Part shown: in pieces, positions 53,383-63,725 of the stretch | Layout: every line of letters begins with the position of its first letter | How positions within the stretch are numbered: the stretch's first letter is position 1 | Source of the DNA: Prorocentrum cordatum | Lineage: Eukaryota; Sar; Dinophyceae; Prorocentrales; Prorocentraceae | DNA: 64,000 bases | NCBI GenBank assembly: GCA_963575745.1 | Contig: CAUYUJ010015837.1 | Location: 1 to 64,000, forward strand | Reading direction: 5' to 3' | Translations under genes and position numbers: made by a program | The notes under the pieces: generated by a model | Seen by the model: the letters and a program-made list of their open reading frames with translations, nothing else | Told to the model about the DNA's origin: nothing | Databases searched by the model: none

Positions 53383-54160
53383 CGCTGCATATCGAAGACG
53401 CTTGCGGCGAGTCATCACCGCCACCTGTCTTTCTGGAAAACTGTTTCGGCCAAACTTTGGGCCAAGGCTTGGACAATCCATTGGACTGTGTGATCTCCCA
53501 GCCGTTGTGGAAAACCTGGGGGAACATTAGGGGACGGAAGACGGGAGGGAGCAGAAGAAGGAGGAATAGGAGGATGAGGATCAGACGAGGATCAGGCGAT
53601 CCCAAACATGGATCAAGGGGGCGTGGATTAGCGACGGGTCTCGTTTCCATGGGAAATCGCGGACTTCCGCCGCCGAGCGAGGCGGCACCAGCCGCATTTT
53701 GGGGGAGGTGCCAAATCCACGGATCGCTAATCCATGTCTGCGCGCCCCCGAGAGGAGGTGGGCCTCTTGGCGCCCCTTTGGGCCTCTTGGGGCCTTTGAG
53801 GGCCTCTTGGTGGGGGCCATGCCATCTGGGGCCATCTTCTAGCCGTCCTAGACATGTTGGCCCATCTGGGCCGACTTTGGGGGGCCTCCCGGACAGTCCG
53901 AGAGGCAGCGTCGGGCCATCCTGGCCGTCTTGGGGTCTAGCCGTCTTGGAGGCCCTCTCGGAACGTCTTTGGGCTCTCTCGGGGGCCTCCTGGGATGCTC
54001 TCGCTCCGTCTTGGAGCTCTCTTGGAGGCCCACGGGGCCTTTTGAGGCCGTCGGAGACCTGGAAAGTTCGAGAATGCGAGGCACATCGAGCACCTTAGGG
54101 TGACACGCGTGGTTTTGGCCGCGTGCCCCTCCTGGAGGGCCTGTCGGAGGCCTTACGGCC
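53383..54160 (+). repeat. GGCCTCTTGGGG-array element, copy 2
   Basis: Head GAAGACGCTTGCGGCGAGTC and the GTTGTGGAAAACCTGGGGG region match 2421-2545. A GGA-rich patch (53548-53580), ~150 bp of unique sequence, a GGCCTCTTGGGG array (53755-54060) and a GGAGGCCTTACGGCC block (54147-54161) follow. There is an internal inverted pair around 53600-53640 and 53695-53735: GATTAGCGA and TTTCCATGGGAAATC on one side, GGATCGCTAATCCATG on the other. Confidence 0.65.
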
Positions 54161-54539
54161 TACTACTGATACTGAGTTGATCTCATCTTCGGCAGATTGA
54201 CAGGCGCTGTGAACTCTTCCGGCCGTCGTGTAGGCCACCTTGTGCCGTCCGTGTTGGCCACCCCGGAGGACGTCACGCACCGCTCTGGCAGGCTACGGGG
54301 GCGGCAGATCTAGGGGGCGGCCAAGAGGGGGTTGATGACTAGGGGGGGTTGGATATCATGGCGGGGGCCATGAGATCTCCCCAGATGTCGTGGCACCTTT
54401 TCCTATTTCAATACGTCGCTGACAGCTCCCTGGGCCGCGCACATGCTTCGGGCCATGATTTGCACCCCCCTTCTTGGACGCCCCCCCTCTCTTGGACGAC
54501 CCCGAGGATCCAGAGGCCGTCGGCGCATCCTGTCACCGT
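54161..54539. other. Intergenic stretch, nothing recognised
   Basis: Unique sequence between two array elements. No frame of note. Confidence 0.45.
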
Positions 54540-54955
54540 GCCTGGGTTGTGGGCCAGAGGCCTCTTGGACGTCTGTTGGGGTCTCTCGGGATGCCTCTCG
54601 GGGGCCTCGGGGAGGCCTCTTGAGGGCTGGGGGCTTTTCGGGCCTCTTGGGGCTTCTTGGAGGCCTCTTCGGGGCCTCTTGGTGCCTCGTGGGCGTTTGT
54701 GCGGGGGGCTGTGGCAATCTTTGGGAAAGGCCCCCAAGGCCCATTCGAGTTCCCCCACTTAGGTCTCTCCAGGTGCGTTCTGAGCAGCCTCTTGGACCGT
54801 CTTGGGGCCCTCTTGGGCCGTCTTCGGGCCCTCTTGAACCATCTTGGGGCTCTCTTGGGAGCCTCTTGGGCCGTCTTGGAGCGACCTTGGAGGCTTCTCG
54901 GGCCGTCGAAGGCGAGAACGCTAAACTCATTGAACGCCGAAGGGCAATCAATTGG
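54540..54955 (+). repeat. GGCCTCTTGGGG array with conserved tail
   Basis: Units such as GGCCTCTTGGGGCTTCTTGG and GGCCGTCTTGGGGCCCTC, ending GAAGGCGAGAACGCTAAA (54909-54926). This matches the tail at 51563 and the reverse strand of 61890, 62345 and 62800. Confidence 0.8.
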
Positions 54956-55764
54956 TGATTGTTTTCTTATTTATTGTTTTGCCGATCGGCGCGGGCCATC
55001 GTGCCTCCCCTCCCCCTCCCCCATGGAGTCGAGCAGGTGGAGTCTCCCCCGTAGGGCGCACGCTTTCAAACAGTCGCATTAAGCAGAGATCCGGAGCCAG
55101 ACCCCCCCCCCTCCCACCCCCTTCCGCCCAATGTCGAAACGCCGAATAAGAAAACGCTCACTTGAAGATCCTCTGGGGGCCCGATTGGGGCGCCTTGGAT
55201 GCCTCTCGGGCCGTCTTGAGGCTATCTTGGGCGTCTTGGCACAGTCTTGGGCCGTCTTGGGACCCTTTGGATCGTCTTTGGGCCCCTTTGGGACCCTCTT
55301 ACCCAGTGTTGGCGCTCTCTTGCTTTTGGGAAATCATGCGACCAGCCCTGGCAATTGGATGTCGGGGCGATTGAAAAAGTATGTGCAGTACTCAATGCAG
55401 AGAACTCGAAGTGACCCGAGGACACTCCACTGATTGCGTAGCAGTACAATAGCGGAGTAGAGCTCAGGAGCGTAAATCACAGCCAAGCCAATCTAGAATC
55501 AGCACTAAGCCAACCAATGGCTAAGCGAGTTTGGGCATGACGACATTTGGAGCCCTCATTCTTTAGAAGCCGCATGTGCAGTATGACTTTATCAGCTAAA
55601 GCTGCACACCCAACCAGAAACGTAGCAGCATGCAACACCCACGGTACTGGCACGACCTAAATGTAAAGTTCACCAAGCCATAAGTAATGCTGCAGCGAAA
55701 TATACATCTGTAGGATCCTGTAGCTCAGATGCAGCACGGACCCGAAAAGCGATCCCATCCAATA
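54956..55764. repeat. Short GGCCGTCTTGGG array and unique sequence
   Basis: Decayed array at about 55190-55320, then unique sequence to 55764 without a recognised gene. Confidence 0.5.
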
Positions 55765-56096
55765 AATTGCGAAGGCCTTACGGCCGGTGCCGCTGACCGT
55801 GAATGCGGGACTTCCCCCGGGACCCTCGCTGGCGACCCAACCAGGACCCGCCGGGACCCCGGGGGGGGGGGGGTGGCATTCTGACCTGGGACCAACCCCG
55901 CCCGCTCCCCCTCGGACCCGCCGTGACCTTGGGGAGGGCGGTATTCAGACCAGGGCCCCTCCCCCACCCCCTTGGGACCCGCCGGGACCCCGGGGGGGGG
56001 GGCGGTATTCTGACCCGGGACCCCCCGCCCACCCACCCCCCCGAACCCCCCCGGGCAGGGAAGGGATAAAGGCATGGACATCGACTCAAGTACGAC
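55765..56096 (+). repeat. T-family left end and GGGACCCGCC units
   Basis: GAAGGCCTTACGGCCGGTG (55771-55789) followed by CCGCTGACCGTGAATG repeats the left end of T1. CCCGCCGGGACCCCGGGG-type units follow (55840-56050), then GGGAAGGGATAAAGGC, the internal motif of T1 and T2. No matching right end was found. Confidence 0.6.
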
Positions 56097-56345
56097 GGTC
56101 TGTCAGCAGACGCAAGCTTGTGTAGTGTCTCGGGAAATTCGTTGGGAAGGGTCGCTGCTCGGATATCTTCCGTGTGTCACTTTACTTGCTGTTGTCCCTC
56201 TCTGGCTGATGAGGAGGTCGGGTTGAATGGAGGTCGAAACTCGATTTGCCTGGGCAGGGTCTGGTTGCGGCATCGCGCCCCATGCCTCCGATCCTGCGAT
56301 GGATACGCGCGTGCGCTCGCTTGCAGCTGTTGGGCCCGAAGGGCC
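56097..56345 (+). repeat. Dispersed repeat R6, copy 1
   Basis: GCAGACGCAAGC, AGTGTCTCGGGAAATTCGTT, GGGTCGCTGCTCGGATATC and ACGCGCGTGCGCTCGCTTGC recur at 58553-58770 in the same order. Confidence 0.8.
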
Positions 56346-57471
56346 CCTACAGCCCAGCAGGGGGTCGGGGTTTCATCCTTCGATTTCGTTACGTACCTCG
56401 CCCGGCGCGCGATGTCGCCCCCTTGCGATGCTGGTTGAGGAGCTGGCTGGGAACCCCTCTGCCCGGCGCTCCCGTTCGCAGCGCCTTCGCGACCCCCGCG
56501 CCCGCAGCCCCGCATCCGCGGGCCCCGCCGCCACCGTGAGGGGGTGTCCTGGCTCACCCAGCCTGTTCGGGCTTCCGGAAAAACCCCGTCATACGGCGTC
56601 AGGCAAGACCTCCGAAGACGTGCTCCGTGCTTTTACGCTGCAGGGCGTCCCGGAGCAGGAGCGTTTGAGGGTCGCTGGTCGCCTTGAGGATGCGAGCCTT
56701 CACGAGGCGTGGCTTGTCAAATTTGTGACCCGCGAGGTCCTCTTGACTGCGTGCCGTGGTCCGCTCACTCTAGAGCTAGATCACCGCGCCTTCCTGCTGT
56801 CTTCGGCCGTTGCGGAGAAGGTGCAGCAGGCAGCCGCGGGCGGCGGCGGTGGTGTCCCGAGCGCGGCCGCGGCAGGCGCCGACCTCCAGGCGGAGTCCAC
56901 CGTCGCGCTCCGGGCCATCGCCCCCAGGGCAAGAACCGGCGGTGTCCGATTCGGAAGGAGCAGAGAAACAGGGCGAAGCAGGCCTGCGACAGCTCGGGCC
57001 GCGGCGGCTGGGGCGCAGGCAAGGGCCCGCAGGGCTACGCGTGCCTGCCAGCGCGTGGACGCGCGGTGTCGGCGCAACCACCGCCGCCGCCGCCGCCGCC
57101 GCCGCCCCGCGCCCCTGCGCGGGGGCCCCCCCGATTGCGGCCTGGCCCGAAGGGAAACAGCGAGGGGAAGTGAGCGCCCGCAGGGCGCGGCGATGCAGAT
57201 TGTCATGTGCCGGGTGAAAGACGGGCGCGCGTTGCGCGCGCGAGTGATGGTTGCCGTGGGCCGTCACGTGGCGACGTGCAATGATGTGCGCCGCAAGCAC
57301 CTTATCGGGCTTAGCAAATCGATCCCACTTGGTTTCTCCCTGCTCCTCTGCCTGCCCCTCCTCGCTTCTTGCCTCCTTCCTTGGTTATCCCCACAGGGGG
57401 TGTCCCGCAGGACAGTGTCTTCAACGGACATGCGTTGTGCCATAGGCCGTAGGAAGTTAAGCAAGCCGTAG
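56346..57471 (+). CDS. Unassigned exon-like frame
   Basis: The frame is open from 56227 (inside repeat R6) to 57471. Only about residues 112-205 (56560-56840) look coding: GLPEKPRHTASGKTSEDVLR, FTLQGVPEQERLRVAGRLE, HEAWLVKFVTREVLLTACRG, LELDHRAFLLSSAVAEKVQQ. This segment is amphipathic and probably helical, with mixed charged and hydrophobic residues unlike the surrounding Ala/Arg-rich text. I do not recognise a family. The following (CCG)n run at about 57078-57110 and the low-complexity ends are probably untranslated. A CCTGTTCGGG segment precedes it, but no clear acceptor is seen. Confidence 0.35.
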
Positions 57472-57640
57472 GCCCGCAGGCGCCTGTTCAATGTGAAAGT
57501 GCCGGCTCTCCGCTTTCTGTCTCCTTTCACTCCTGTGCCTGACCCTTCTATTCCCCTCCTCGCCCTCCCGGCCTCGTCTAACCCCCGCAGGGGGTAGCCC
57601 GCAGGGCAGATCTTCGAACGGCGCTCGCGGAGGCCTTGCC
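57385..57640. repeat. ~192-bp spaced pair of CCGCAGGGGG blocks
   Basis: CCCCACAGGGGGTGTCCCGC at 57391 and a close copy, CCCCGCAGGGGGTAGCCCGC, at 57583. Each is preceded by a pyrimidine-rich stretch and followed by GTCTTCAACGG / ATCTTCGAACGG. They look like duplicated 3' splice regions. Confidence 0.6.
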
Positions 57641-58552
57641 GACAGAGCGGCCAAGGCTGTGGGCCAGTGCCCTCAGGCTTGCTCGCTTGTAGTGCCGCGC
57701 GTTCCCGCCTCTCCCCGCTTCGGCCCGCGGGCGCAAAGCGCCCGATTCTCCGCGCGTCAGACTGGGGCCTCCTTGTAGATCTGGCGGAGCATGCCTGGGC
57801 GGGCTTTAGAAACCCGACCGCATGGCAAACCGTTCCCCCCCCTCGGCTCCGACATCTCGGGCAATCTTCGGGGGGCGTTGAAGGGCGCCGCAGGCGTGGT
57901 CACCCAGAACGAAAGCGCTTTGCATTTTTTGGGAAGGATCGGTCCGCTGTTTTGTCGAACCGTCGCCAAGAGTGGGTTGGTTTCTTCCCCGCGAAACCAA
58001 GCCCGTTCTGTGAACAATCCAAGGTCTTCTTCTGCAGGAAATTGGCCGTATCGCACCCACGTGATACGATTTCATGAAGGAGTTGTCCTGGGATTTTCCT
58101 GTTTTTGGCCCTGTACGGGCCGGCGGTGATGGATGCCACTTGCCAGGCCCAGCGTTGCAGCGCAGTGTCGGGGAAGGCGGCTTTCCGTGTTTGGGTGGCT
58201 TGTTCCAATGGTGTCGGCTTGTTACTGATGCCGCCGTATCCAAGGTGAAACCAGGTGCCCATGCAGAGCGTGTGTGGCAAAAGCACAAACAGCAAGTGGC
58301 CTCGGGAAGGGTAGGGCCGCCGCGGGTTTTCCACAAAGTAGATTTAAGGCGAATTCTCCTTGTTGAAGGGTCATTGATAAGCTCCGTCAGGCCCAGCATA
58401 ATTCGGGATACTTGATATCGCCAAGAAAGTGGCGTCAACGATTGCGCGTTCATGAGTGAGTGCGTGTGGAACGATACGCACCACCATGTGTCTCACCCCG
58501 CATTGGCTGTGTTGCACGGGTTACGCTGCACCCTGCCCGCTTCGCGGCTTAA
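57641..58552. other. Intergenic stretch, nothing recognised
   Basis: Unique sequence with short frames only. No repeat family recognised. Confidence 0.5.
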
Positions 58553-58770
58553 TCGTCTGCAGACGCAAACTTCTCTAGTGTCTCGGGATATTCGTTGCGA
58601 CGGGTCGCTGCTCGGATATCATCCGTTTGTCATTTTACTTCCAGTTGTCCCCTTCCAGCTGATACGGAGGTGCTTGCGCGGGGTCTTTTCCGGGCATCGT
58701 GACCAAGGCCCCCGATCCCGCGATTGCTACGCGCGTGCGCTCGCTTGCAGCTGTTAGGCTCGAAAGGCAA
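58553..58770 (+). repeat. Dispersed repeat R6, copy 2
   Basis: Copy of 56097-56345, including CTGCAGACGCAAAC, TCGCTGCTCGGATATCATCC and CGCGTGCGCTCGCTTGCAGC. Confidence 0.8.
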
Positions 58771-58914
58771 ACGATGCCAAAGGCCAATGCGGGTTCTTGT
58801 GGCCCAAATGGCTGCCCTCCCCCGCTCTTGTCTGGCGCGGGCCCGCACCCCGAGCCGCAATCGTCGCGGCTGCTTCGCAGCGAAACTTCCCAAGTTCATT
58901 ACTTTCCTCGGGAT

Positions 58915-59015
58915 CGACGACGACGATGACGACGACGACGGCGGCAACGACGACGACAACGACGACGACGACCAAATCGGAAAAACGTCTCACACACGCC
59001 GAAAGGTCGGCGTAA
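58915..59015 (+). repeat. (GAC)n and T-family right end
   Basis: A (GACGAC)n run with GGCAAC interruptions (58918-58975), then CACACACGCCGAAAGGTCGG and CGTAA, like the right ends of T1 and T2. CGCCGA and TCGGCG are inverted around AAGG. Confidence 0.6.
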
Positions 59016-59204
59016 TTTCAAAACGACGTCAAGTCACGTCAGCGCCAGCATTCGCTATGCTAAGACTGGACAAGCCAAACAACACCAATCTCAGAGTGAG
59101 GGGGCCGAACGGTCTTACACAGATCCTTGGCGCGTGCTTGCGATGGGCTTCCGCGGTGAGGATTTTTGGTCGTGTTTTTGTTGTTTGTTGATGTCGTCGT
59201 CCTC
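59016..59204. other. Intergenic, nothing recognised
   Basis: Short unique stretch between the T-family end and the next minisatellite. Confidence 0.5.
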
Positions 59205-59395
59205 GCCCGCGACCCGCCCGCGACCCACCCACGACCCGCCCGCAACCCACCCGCGACCCAGCCGCGACCCACCAGCGACCCATTCGCGACCCAGCCGCGA
59301 CCCAGCCGCGACCCGTCCGCGACCCATCCGCGACCCATCCGCGACACCACCAGCGATCCGCCCGCGACCTGCCCGCGATCCACCCACATAGTTTA
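59205..59395. repeat. ~10-bp CGCGACCCAC minisatellite
   Basis: About eighteen units of CCGCGACCCA / CCGCGACCCG in tandem. Confidence 0.9.
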
Positions 59396-59690
59396 GACGG
59401 AAATTCGGCGCTTGCGGCGGGGTCGTCGTGCAAAGTGTAAAGCATCGGCGCTTGCGGTGGCCGGTGTTGAGCCTCGCAGATTGCCGACTACCCTTACGCC
59501 GATATTGCGGAGGCTATGGTGGATGGAGAGTTCCCCTCTTTATCCTTTCTCGTTTCCCTCCCCCGTCCGCCGGCACCTTCAGCTCCGCTCAATGGAGCGC
59601 ACGGGCAGGAAAAATGAGGGAGGATAGATGAGGGATGATGGTGGCGGTGACGATTTCATTGGTGATAGTGTTGATGATGTGATGAGGATC
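59396..59690. other. Intergenic, nothing recognised
   Basis: GGCGCTTGCGG occurs twice (59407 and 59447). No gene seen. Confidence 0.4.
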
Positions 59691-60225
59691 CCCCACCCTC
59701 CTCTTCCGTCCTCGTTCCTCTCACCCTCCCTCCCTCCCCCCCTTCCTCTTTCTCCCCTCCTCCTTTTCCTCCTCCTCCTCCTCTTCCTTCTCCTCCTCCC
59801 CCCCTCCTTTTCCTCCTCCTCCCTCCTCCTCCGCATCCTCGACCTCCCCCTCCTCCCTGCCTCCCTTTTTTCTCCCTTCCCCTCCTCCCCCTCCCTCTCT
59901 CGCCCTCTCCCTCCCTCTGCCCTCCCCTCTTCGTTGTCGTCGTCGTCGTCGTCGTTGTCGTCGTTGTCGTCGTTGTCGTCGTTGTCGTCGTCCTCGTCCT
60001 CCTTCTTCTCCACCTCATCCTCCTCCTCCGTGCCCCCCTTCGTCTCTCCCTCCCTCCCTCCCTCCTTCCCTCCCTCTCTCCCCTCTTCCGCCTGTGCCTC
60101 CCCCTCCCTTTCCTCCACGAACCCTCCTGTGACTGACTTTGACTCCTCCTCCTCCTCCTCTGCTAACTCTTCCTCCTCCTCCTCCTCCTCTTCCTCCTCC
60201 TCCTCCGCTGATTTAGGCACGGTTG
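59691..60225. repeat. CT-rich tract with (GTC)n
   Basis: CCTCCTCC and CTCCCTCC units throughout, with a (GTCGTC/GTCGTT)n run at about 59933-59993. It encodes poly-Ser/Leu or poly-Glu on the two strands, which is not gene evidence. Confidence 0.85.
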
Positions 60226-61385
60226 CAAAACCCGTTTTCAACAACATACTGCTCATGAATATTTGTTTCAAGTGGGCCCCCCCGCAGGTGAACAGTTACA
60301 TGGCACGCATCAGTGGAAGCCTTTGCCTAGTCTAATCTCCTCCTCTTTCTTTCCTCTCTCCTTTCTCTCCTCCCCTCAATCTCTCTGCTCTCCTACGGAA
60401 TCCGATTCCCCTCCTCAGCAGCCTCCTCCCGACTCCCACCCGACGCCATCTCCGACTCCGACGACGACGGCTCTCCCGCAAGCGAGGTTGCCGTCGCTGG
60501 CACCGCCCTCGTGGCCGGTGTCTTCAGTTTGTGGGACGGGATGGGCTCCTGGCGCAGGCTCCGCCCCCGCTGGGTGATAGGATGGAGGGGACGGTGAGAG
60601 AGAAGCCTGCTCCCTCCTCCTTCCTTGTCTCCTGATAGACGGCGCCGTGTTTCAAGGCGGGCCCGCTGGTCTGGTCGATCACATTCGATCCGATTCTTCT
60701 CCTCTTCTGACCTCCCACTCGTTCGCCGCACGCGGCACTCAGCAATGACGGTTGTCGACACTGACCACGGCCAGCAGGAAGGGCCCTGGCCCGTCCGCGC
60801 CAGCCTTCAATGCCCCAGTGCTTCCCAGCGCTCCTGTGTTAGGCCTTTGTTTCGAGCAGGATGCTTGTTGCGAGCCTGCCTCCTTCCTTCCTTATCCATC
60901 TCTTCCCCGCTCTCTCATTCCTCTCTGCGTCTCCCGCTTTCCTCGTCGCTCGCTCTTCTCTCTCACTTTCTCCTCTCTCCGCTCCTGCTCCGTTGTGCGA
61001 CGCCTGGCGTGGAAATGCCGCTGCTCTGCTGAGCCCCTGGGCATTCGGCGGACTGGCGTCACGCGCAGACCCAGGCCATCGCCTGACCTCCCGGAGTGCT
61101 GCCGCCGCCAGGTGTGCACATCATGTCGCCGTCTCGTCGCGCCAGTGGGGGTGCAGCGGAGAGGCGCGAGGCGCAGGCCCCGGCCAGACCTCTCCCTCCC
61201 TGGGGGCTGCCAGGCGTCCTGCCGTCGCCACCCTGCTGCGCCTCTGCGAGGCCCAGCGGGGCGGCGCCGGACCCAGATGCGGACCAGGCCTCGCCCCCCT
61301 GAGGGTGCTGCCAGGCGTGGCGTGCAGCTGCCGCCGCCGTGCTGCGCTCTCAGGGTGTCGGGCGGAGTGACGTCACACGCATAAC
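60226..61385. other. Intergenic stretch, nothing recognised
   Basis: CT-rich patches and GC-rich sequence with long weak frames. The segment 61090-61340 has irregular GGTGCTGCCAGG-like repeats. Confidence 0.4.
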
Positions 61386-61529
61386 AGGGGAAGAGGTATA
61401 CATTATATATACATTATTTATATATTATTATATATTATTTCTACATTATCTATACATTATTTATACATCATTTATACATTATTTATACATTATCTATACA
61501 TTATCTATACATTATATATATTCCTCTTC

Positions 61530-61561
<32 letters not shown>

Positions 61562-61575
61562 TCCTCTTCCTATAT
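61386..61575. repeat. AT-rich TTATACATTATC repeat
   Basis: Units of ~13 bp such as TATACATTATTTA, then a (TA)n/(CT)n run at about 61522-61562. It is sharply AT-rich against the GC-rich flanks. Confidence 0.85.
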
Positions 61576-61849
61576 TTTTGCAAGCGGGGGGGGGGAAAAA
61601 CCATCCCCCCCCAAAAAAACTGGACCCCTGGGATCTGGGGTTCTCGGGCTCCCTTGGACGTCCTTGGAAAAGGTCACCCAGCTTTCCGGATCTCCACAAA
61701 CGCCTTGCCAGCAGACCCAGAGCGATCCGAGGGGTCATCAGAAAGGCTCAAGGGAGGCCCCAGAAAGCACAAGAGCGCTCCTAGAGGGACTTCAATTGCG
61801 TCAGGACGGCCCAAAAGACCCCCAAGGCACCCCGAAAAGCTTTCCAAGG
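61576..61849 (-). repeat. Decayed upstream unit of the 452-bp repeat
   Basis: GACGGCCCAAAAGACCCCCA, GGCACCCC and AAAAGCTTTCCAAGGGG at 61806-61850 match the end of the unit to the right. Before that the match fades. Confidence 0.5.
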
Positions 61850-63170
61850 GGCCTTCAAAGCACAAACATCGTCCCATTCCCTTCGTAAAACTTACATTTT
61901 TAGCATATTCGCCTTTCGGATTTCATCAGCTTTCAAGACGGTTTCCAAGCCCCCGAGATCGCCTCCAGACACCCCAAAAGGCCCCCTTAGAAAGCTTCAA
62001 GACGGCCGAGCTGGGCCCCACGATCGCCCACGAGAGCCCCAAGACAGCCCAAAATGGAACCAAGAGACCCCCCAAGGGCTCCCAGCACAGACCCAAAAGG
62101 GCCATGGGAGGTCCCCGGAAGTGCCCAAGATGGGTCCAAAGGGGGCTCCAGCGGGCCCAAGCTCCCCAAGACGGCCCGAGAAGGCCCCAGGATGGCCCAT
62201 GAAGGCGCCAAAACGGCCCACGAGGGCCCCGAAAACAACCCCACGATGTTTCCGAATGCCAACATCAAGACCCCCAAGGCACCCCAAAAAGCTTTCCAAG
62301 GGGCCTTCAAAGCACAAACATCGTCCCATTCCCTTCGTAAAACTTACAATTTTAGCATATTTGCCTTTCGGATTTCATCAGCTTTCAGGACGGTTTCAGA
62401 GCCCCCGATTTTCGCCTCAAGACGCCCCAAAAGGCCCCCAAGAAAGCTTCAAGACGGCCGAGCCGGGCCCCACGATCGCCCACGAGAGCCCCAAGACAGT
62501 CCATAATGGAACGAAGAGGCCCCCCAAGGGCTCCCAGCACAGACCCAAAAGGGCCATGGGAGGTCCCCGGAAGTGCCCAAGATGGGACCAAAGGGGGCTC
62601 CAGCGGGCCCAAGCTCCCCAAGACGGCCCAAGAAGGCGCCAGGACGGCCCATGAAGGCGCTAAAAACGGCCCACGAGGGCCCCGAAAACACCCCCACGAT
62701 GTTTCCGAATGCCAACATGAAGAACCCCAAGGCACCCCAAAAAGCTTTCCAAGGGGCCTTCAAAGCACAAAAATCGCCCTACTCCTTTCGTAAAACTTAC
62801 ATTTTTAGCATATTCGCCTTTCGGATTTCATCAGCTTTCAAGACGGTTTCAAAGCCCCCGAGATCGCCTCCAGACACCTCAAAAGGCCCCCTTAGAAAGC
62901 TTCAAGACGGCTGAGCCGGGCCCCACGATCGCCCACGAGAGCCCCAAGACAGCCCATAATGGAACCAAGAGGCCCCCCAAGGGCTCCCAGCACAGACCCA
63001 ACAGGGCCATGGGAGGTCCCCGGAAGTCCCCAAGATGGGTCCAAAGGGGGCTCCAGCGGGCCCAAGCTCCCCAAGACGGCCCAAGAAGGCGCCAGGACGG
63101 CCCATGAAGGCGCCAAAACGGCCTACGAGGGCCCCGAAAACACCCCCACGATGCTTCATAATGCCAACAT
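61850..63170 (-). repeat. Three tandem units of a 452-bp repeat
   Basis: GGCCTTCAAAGCACAAA begins units at 61850, 62302 and 62755, giving periods of 452 and 453. Read on the reverse strand each unit is a GGCCNTCTTGGGG-type array with the conserved GAAAGGCGAATATGCTAAA tail. The family seen in forward orientation elsewhere is therefore present here inverted and tandemly amplified. Reverse-strand frames of ~110 codons are repeat products. Confidence 0.9.
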
Positions 63171-63590
63171 TCATCGATTTTGCTCCCATGACAGTTCACA
63201 TTGTGACCCAGTCGTTTGAGGGTCTCGTGGCATGCAGCGAAGATGCCCGAGGATGCCCCGTACGAGTTGCATATGCATGTTCATACCCTTACACATACAT
63301 ACATATATATATATTTATATTTATATATATATACACATATGTACGCTGTACACACATACAAACATGTAAGTATATTGTGTACACCTAAACATTTATACGG
63401 AACGTGCATGCACGTGCGGGTGTATACATGCATGCGCGCATGTACGTACGCACGCATTCCGCTTGCGTGCAGAACTCAAAGGACCAAGGTGCATGGCGCG
63501 CAGCGTCAATGCAGTCCTGTATATATATATATAGGTGTATATATGTATATATATGTATATATAATGTATATATTTTATGTGTATATATAC
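63171..63590. repeat. TA-rich microsatellites
   Basis: (TATA)n and ACATATG words at about 63290-63350 and 63520-63590, with a unique segment between them. Confidence 0.8.
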
Positions 63591-63725
63591 ATGTATGTAT
63601 GTATGTATGCATGCATGCATGTATGTATGTATGTATTTATGCATGTATGTATGCCTGCCTGCCTTCCTGCCTGCCTGCCTGCATGCATGCATGTATGCAT
63701 GCATGCATTCATGTATGCGTGTATG
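63591..63725. repeat. TGTA/TGCA/TGCC tetranucleotide tract
   Basis: (TATG)n, (CATG)n and (CTGC)n words, the same type as at 49560-50180. Confidence 0.85.

Noticed and set aside
61339-62202. A 287-codon forward frame ending in Pro/Lys-rich repeats
   Set aside because: It starts in an AT microsatellite and continues through the 452-bp repeat; no domain is present.
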